Below, piece after piece: positions 63,931 to 64,000 of a stretch of DNA of 64,000 nucleotides. The translations under genes and the position numbers were made by a program. The DNA lies in the NCBI RefSeq assembly GCF_002368395.1, contig NZ_AP018254.1, positions 3,534,001-3,598,000 on the forward strand. The letters are read 5' to 3'. This DNA comes from Calothrix sp. NIES-3974 (GTDB lineage Bacteria > Cyanobacteriota > Cyanobacteriia > Cyanobacteriales > Nostocaceae). Every line of letters starts with the position of its first letter. Position 1 is the first letter of the stretch. The notes under the pieces were generated by a model. That model saw only the letters and a list, made by a program, of their open reading frames with translations, ran no database searches and was not told where the DNA came from.

Positions 63931-63958
63931 AGAGACGTAATATAATACGTCTCTACGT
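63931..63958. repeat. REP-like palindrome, possible terminator
   Basis: GTAGAGACGTA and TACGTCTCTAC form 11-bp perfect arms around ATATAA, 11 bases after the glycosyltransferase stop. Same family as the palindromes at 6732, 24326, 26180, 29233 and 58205. Confidence 0.8.
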
Positions 63959-64000
63959 GGATGTGTTACAAACATTTTGCAAATCTGTATAAGTAGCCTA

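Overview
The window reads as chromosome of a filamentous, probably heterocyst-forming cyanobacterium. The evidence is frequent HIP1 sites (GCGATCGC), a phycobilisome core gene (apcF), a photosystem I PsaX gene, the glutamine synthetase inactivating factor IF7 beside glnA, a DevBCA-type glycolipid exporter, Ycf37, and many Uma2, TPR-CHAT, pentapeptide and toxin-antitoxin genes. Short repeats and MITE-like elements fill most intergenic space. No tRNA or rRNA gene was recognised.

Layout. 0-5.3 kb: an RND efflux pump, then an intact IS4-family (IS50-like) insertion sequence with 9-bp target duplications inside a chain of hairpins. 5.3-11.2 kb: a PabB/TrpE-type enzyme, a ferritin-like protein, then the nitrogen-control cluster gifA-glnA (convergent, both with NtcA boxes) and apcF. 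11.4-16.5 kb: pgeF, a recently duplicated Uma2 gene, a secreted unknown and two small membrane proteins. 16.7-19.2 kb: lipA, the 44-codon psaX, and a CRISPR array of ten repeats without cas genes. 19.3-29.1 kb: AI-2E-type permease, histone-deacetylase-like hydrolase, PhoD-like phosphatase, prohibitin, Ycf37, a periplasmic binding protein, a broken HAD phosphatase, and the run mlaE-like, rpmI, rplT. 29.5-36.1 kb: TPR-CHAT protein, a 5'-truncated PIN toxin, GH116 glucosidase, DUF3531 and NUDIX proteins.

36.4-40.5 kb holds devB-devC-devA (minus strand) with an unusually long gap before devA. 41.1-42.3 kb is an organoarsenical module: arsR and a translationally coupled cupin gene, divergent from arsI, with a perfect dyad between them. 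42.4-49.2 kb carries a pentapeptide protein, pheS, surE, an MBL hydrolase, ribF and a MoxR ATPase. 49.2-52.8 kb is an accessory patch: an unfamiliar protein with a HEPN-like RNFxxH-type motif, a DUF433/DUF5615 pair, an antitoxin/VapC pair, three remnants of one antitoxin-like gene and a lone CRISPR-repeat-like sequence. 52.8-63.9 kb has an EamA transporter, trmFO, a DUF3352 protein, a large beta-propeller-like protein, an ankyrin membrane protein and a GT4 glycosyltransferase.

How the parts fit. Nitrogen status is the clearest theme: NtcA should activate glnA (site 23 bp upstream of the -10) and repress gifA (site over the -35), so the enzyme and its inhibitor are oppositely controlled from facing promoters. 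The arsenic module has its own repressor. The repeats include at least five families with inverted termini, several with copies in three or more intergenic regions, one of them flanked by a clean 7-bp duplication.
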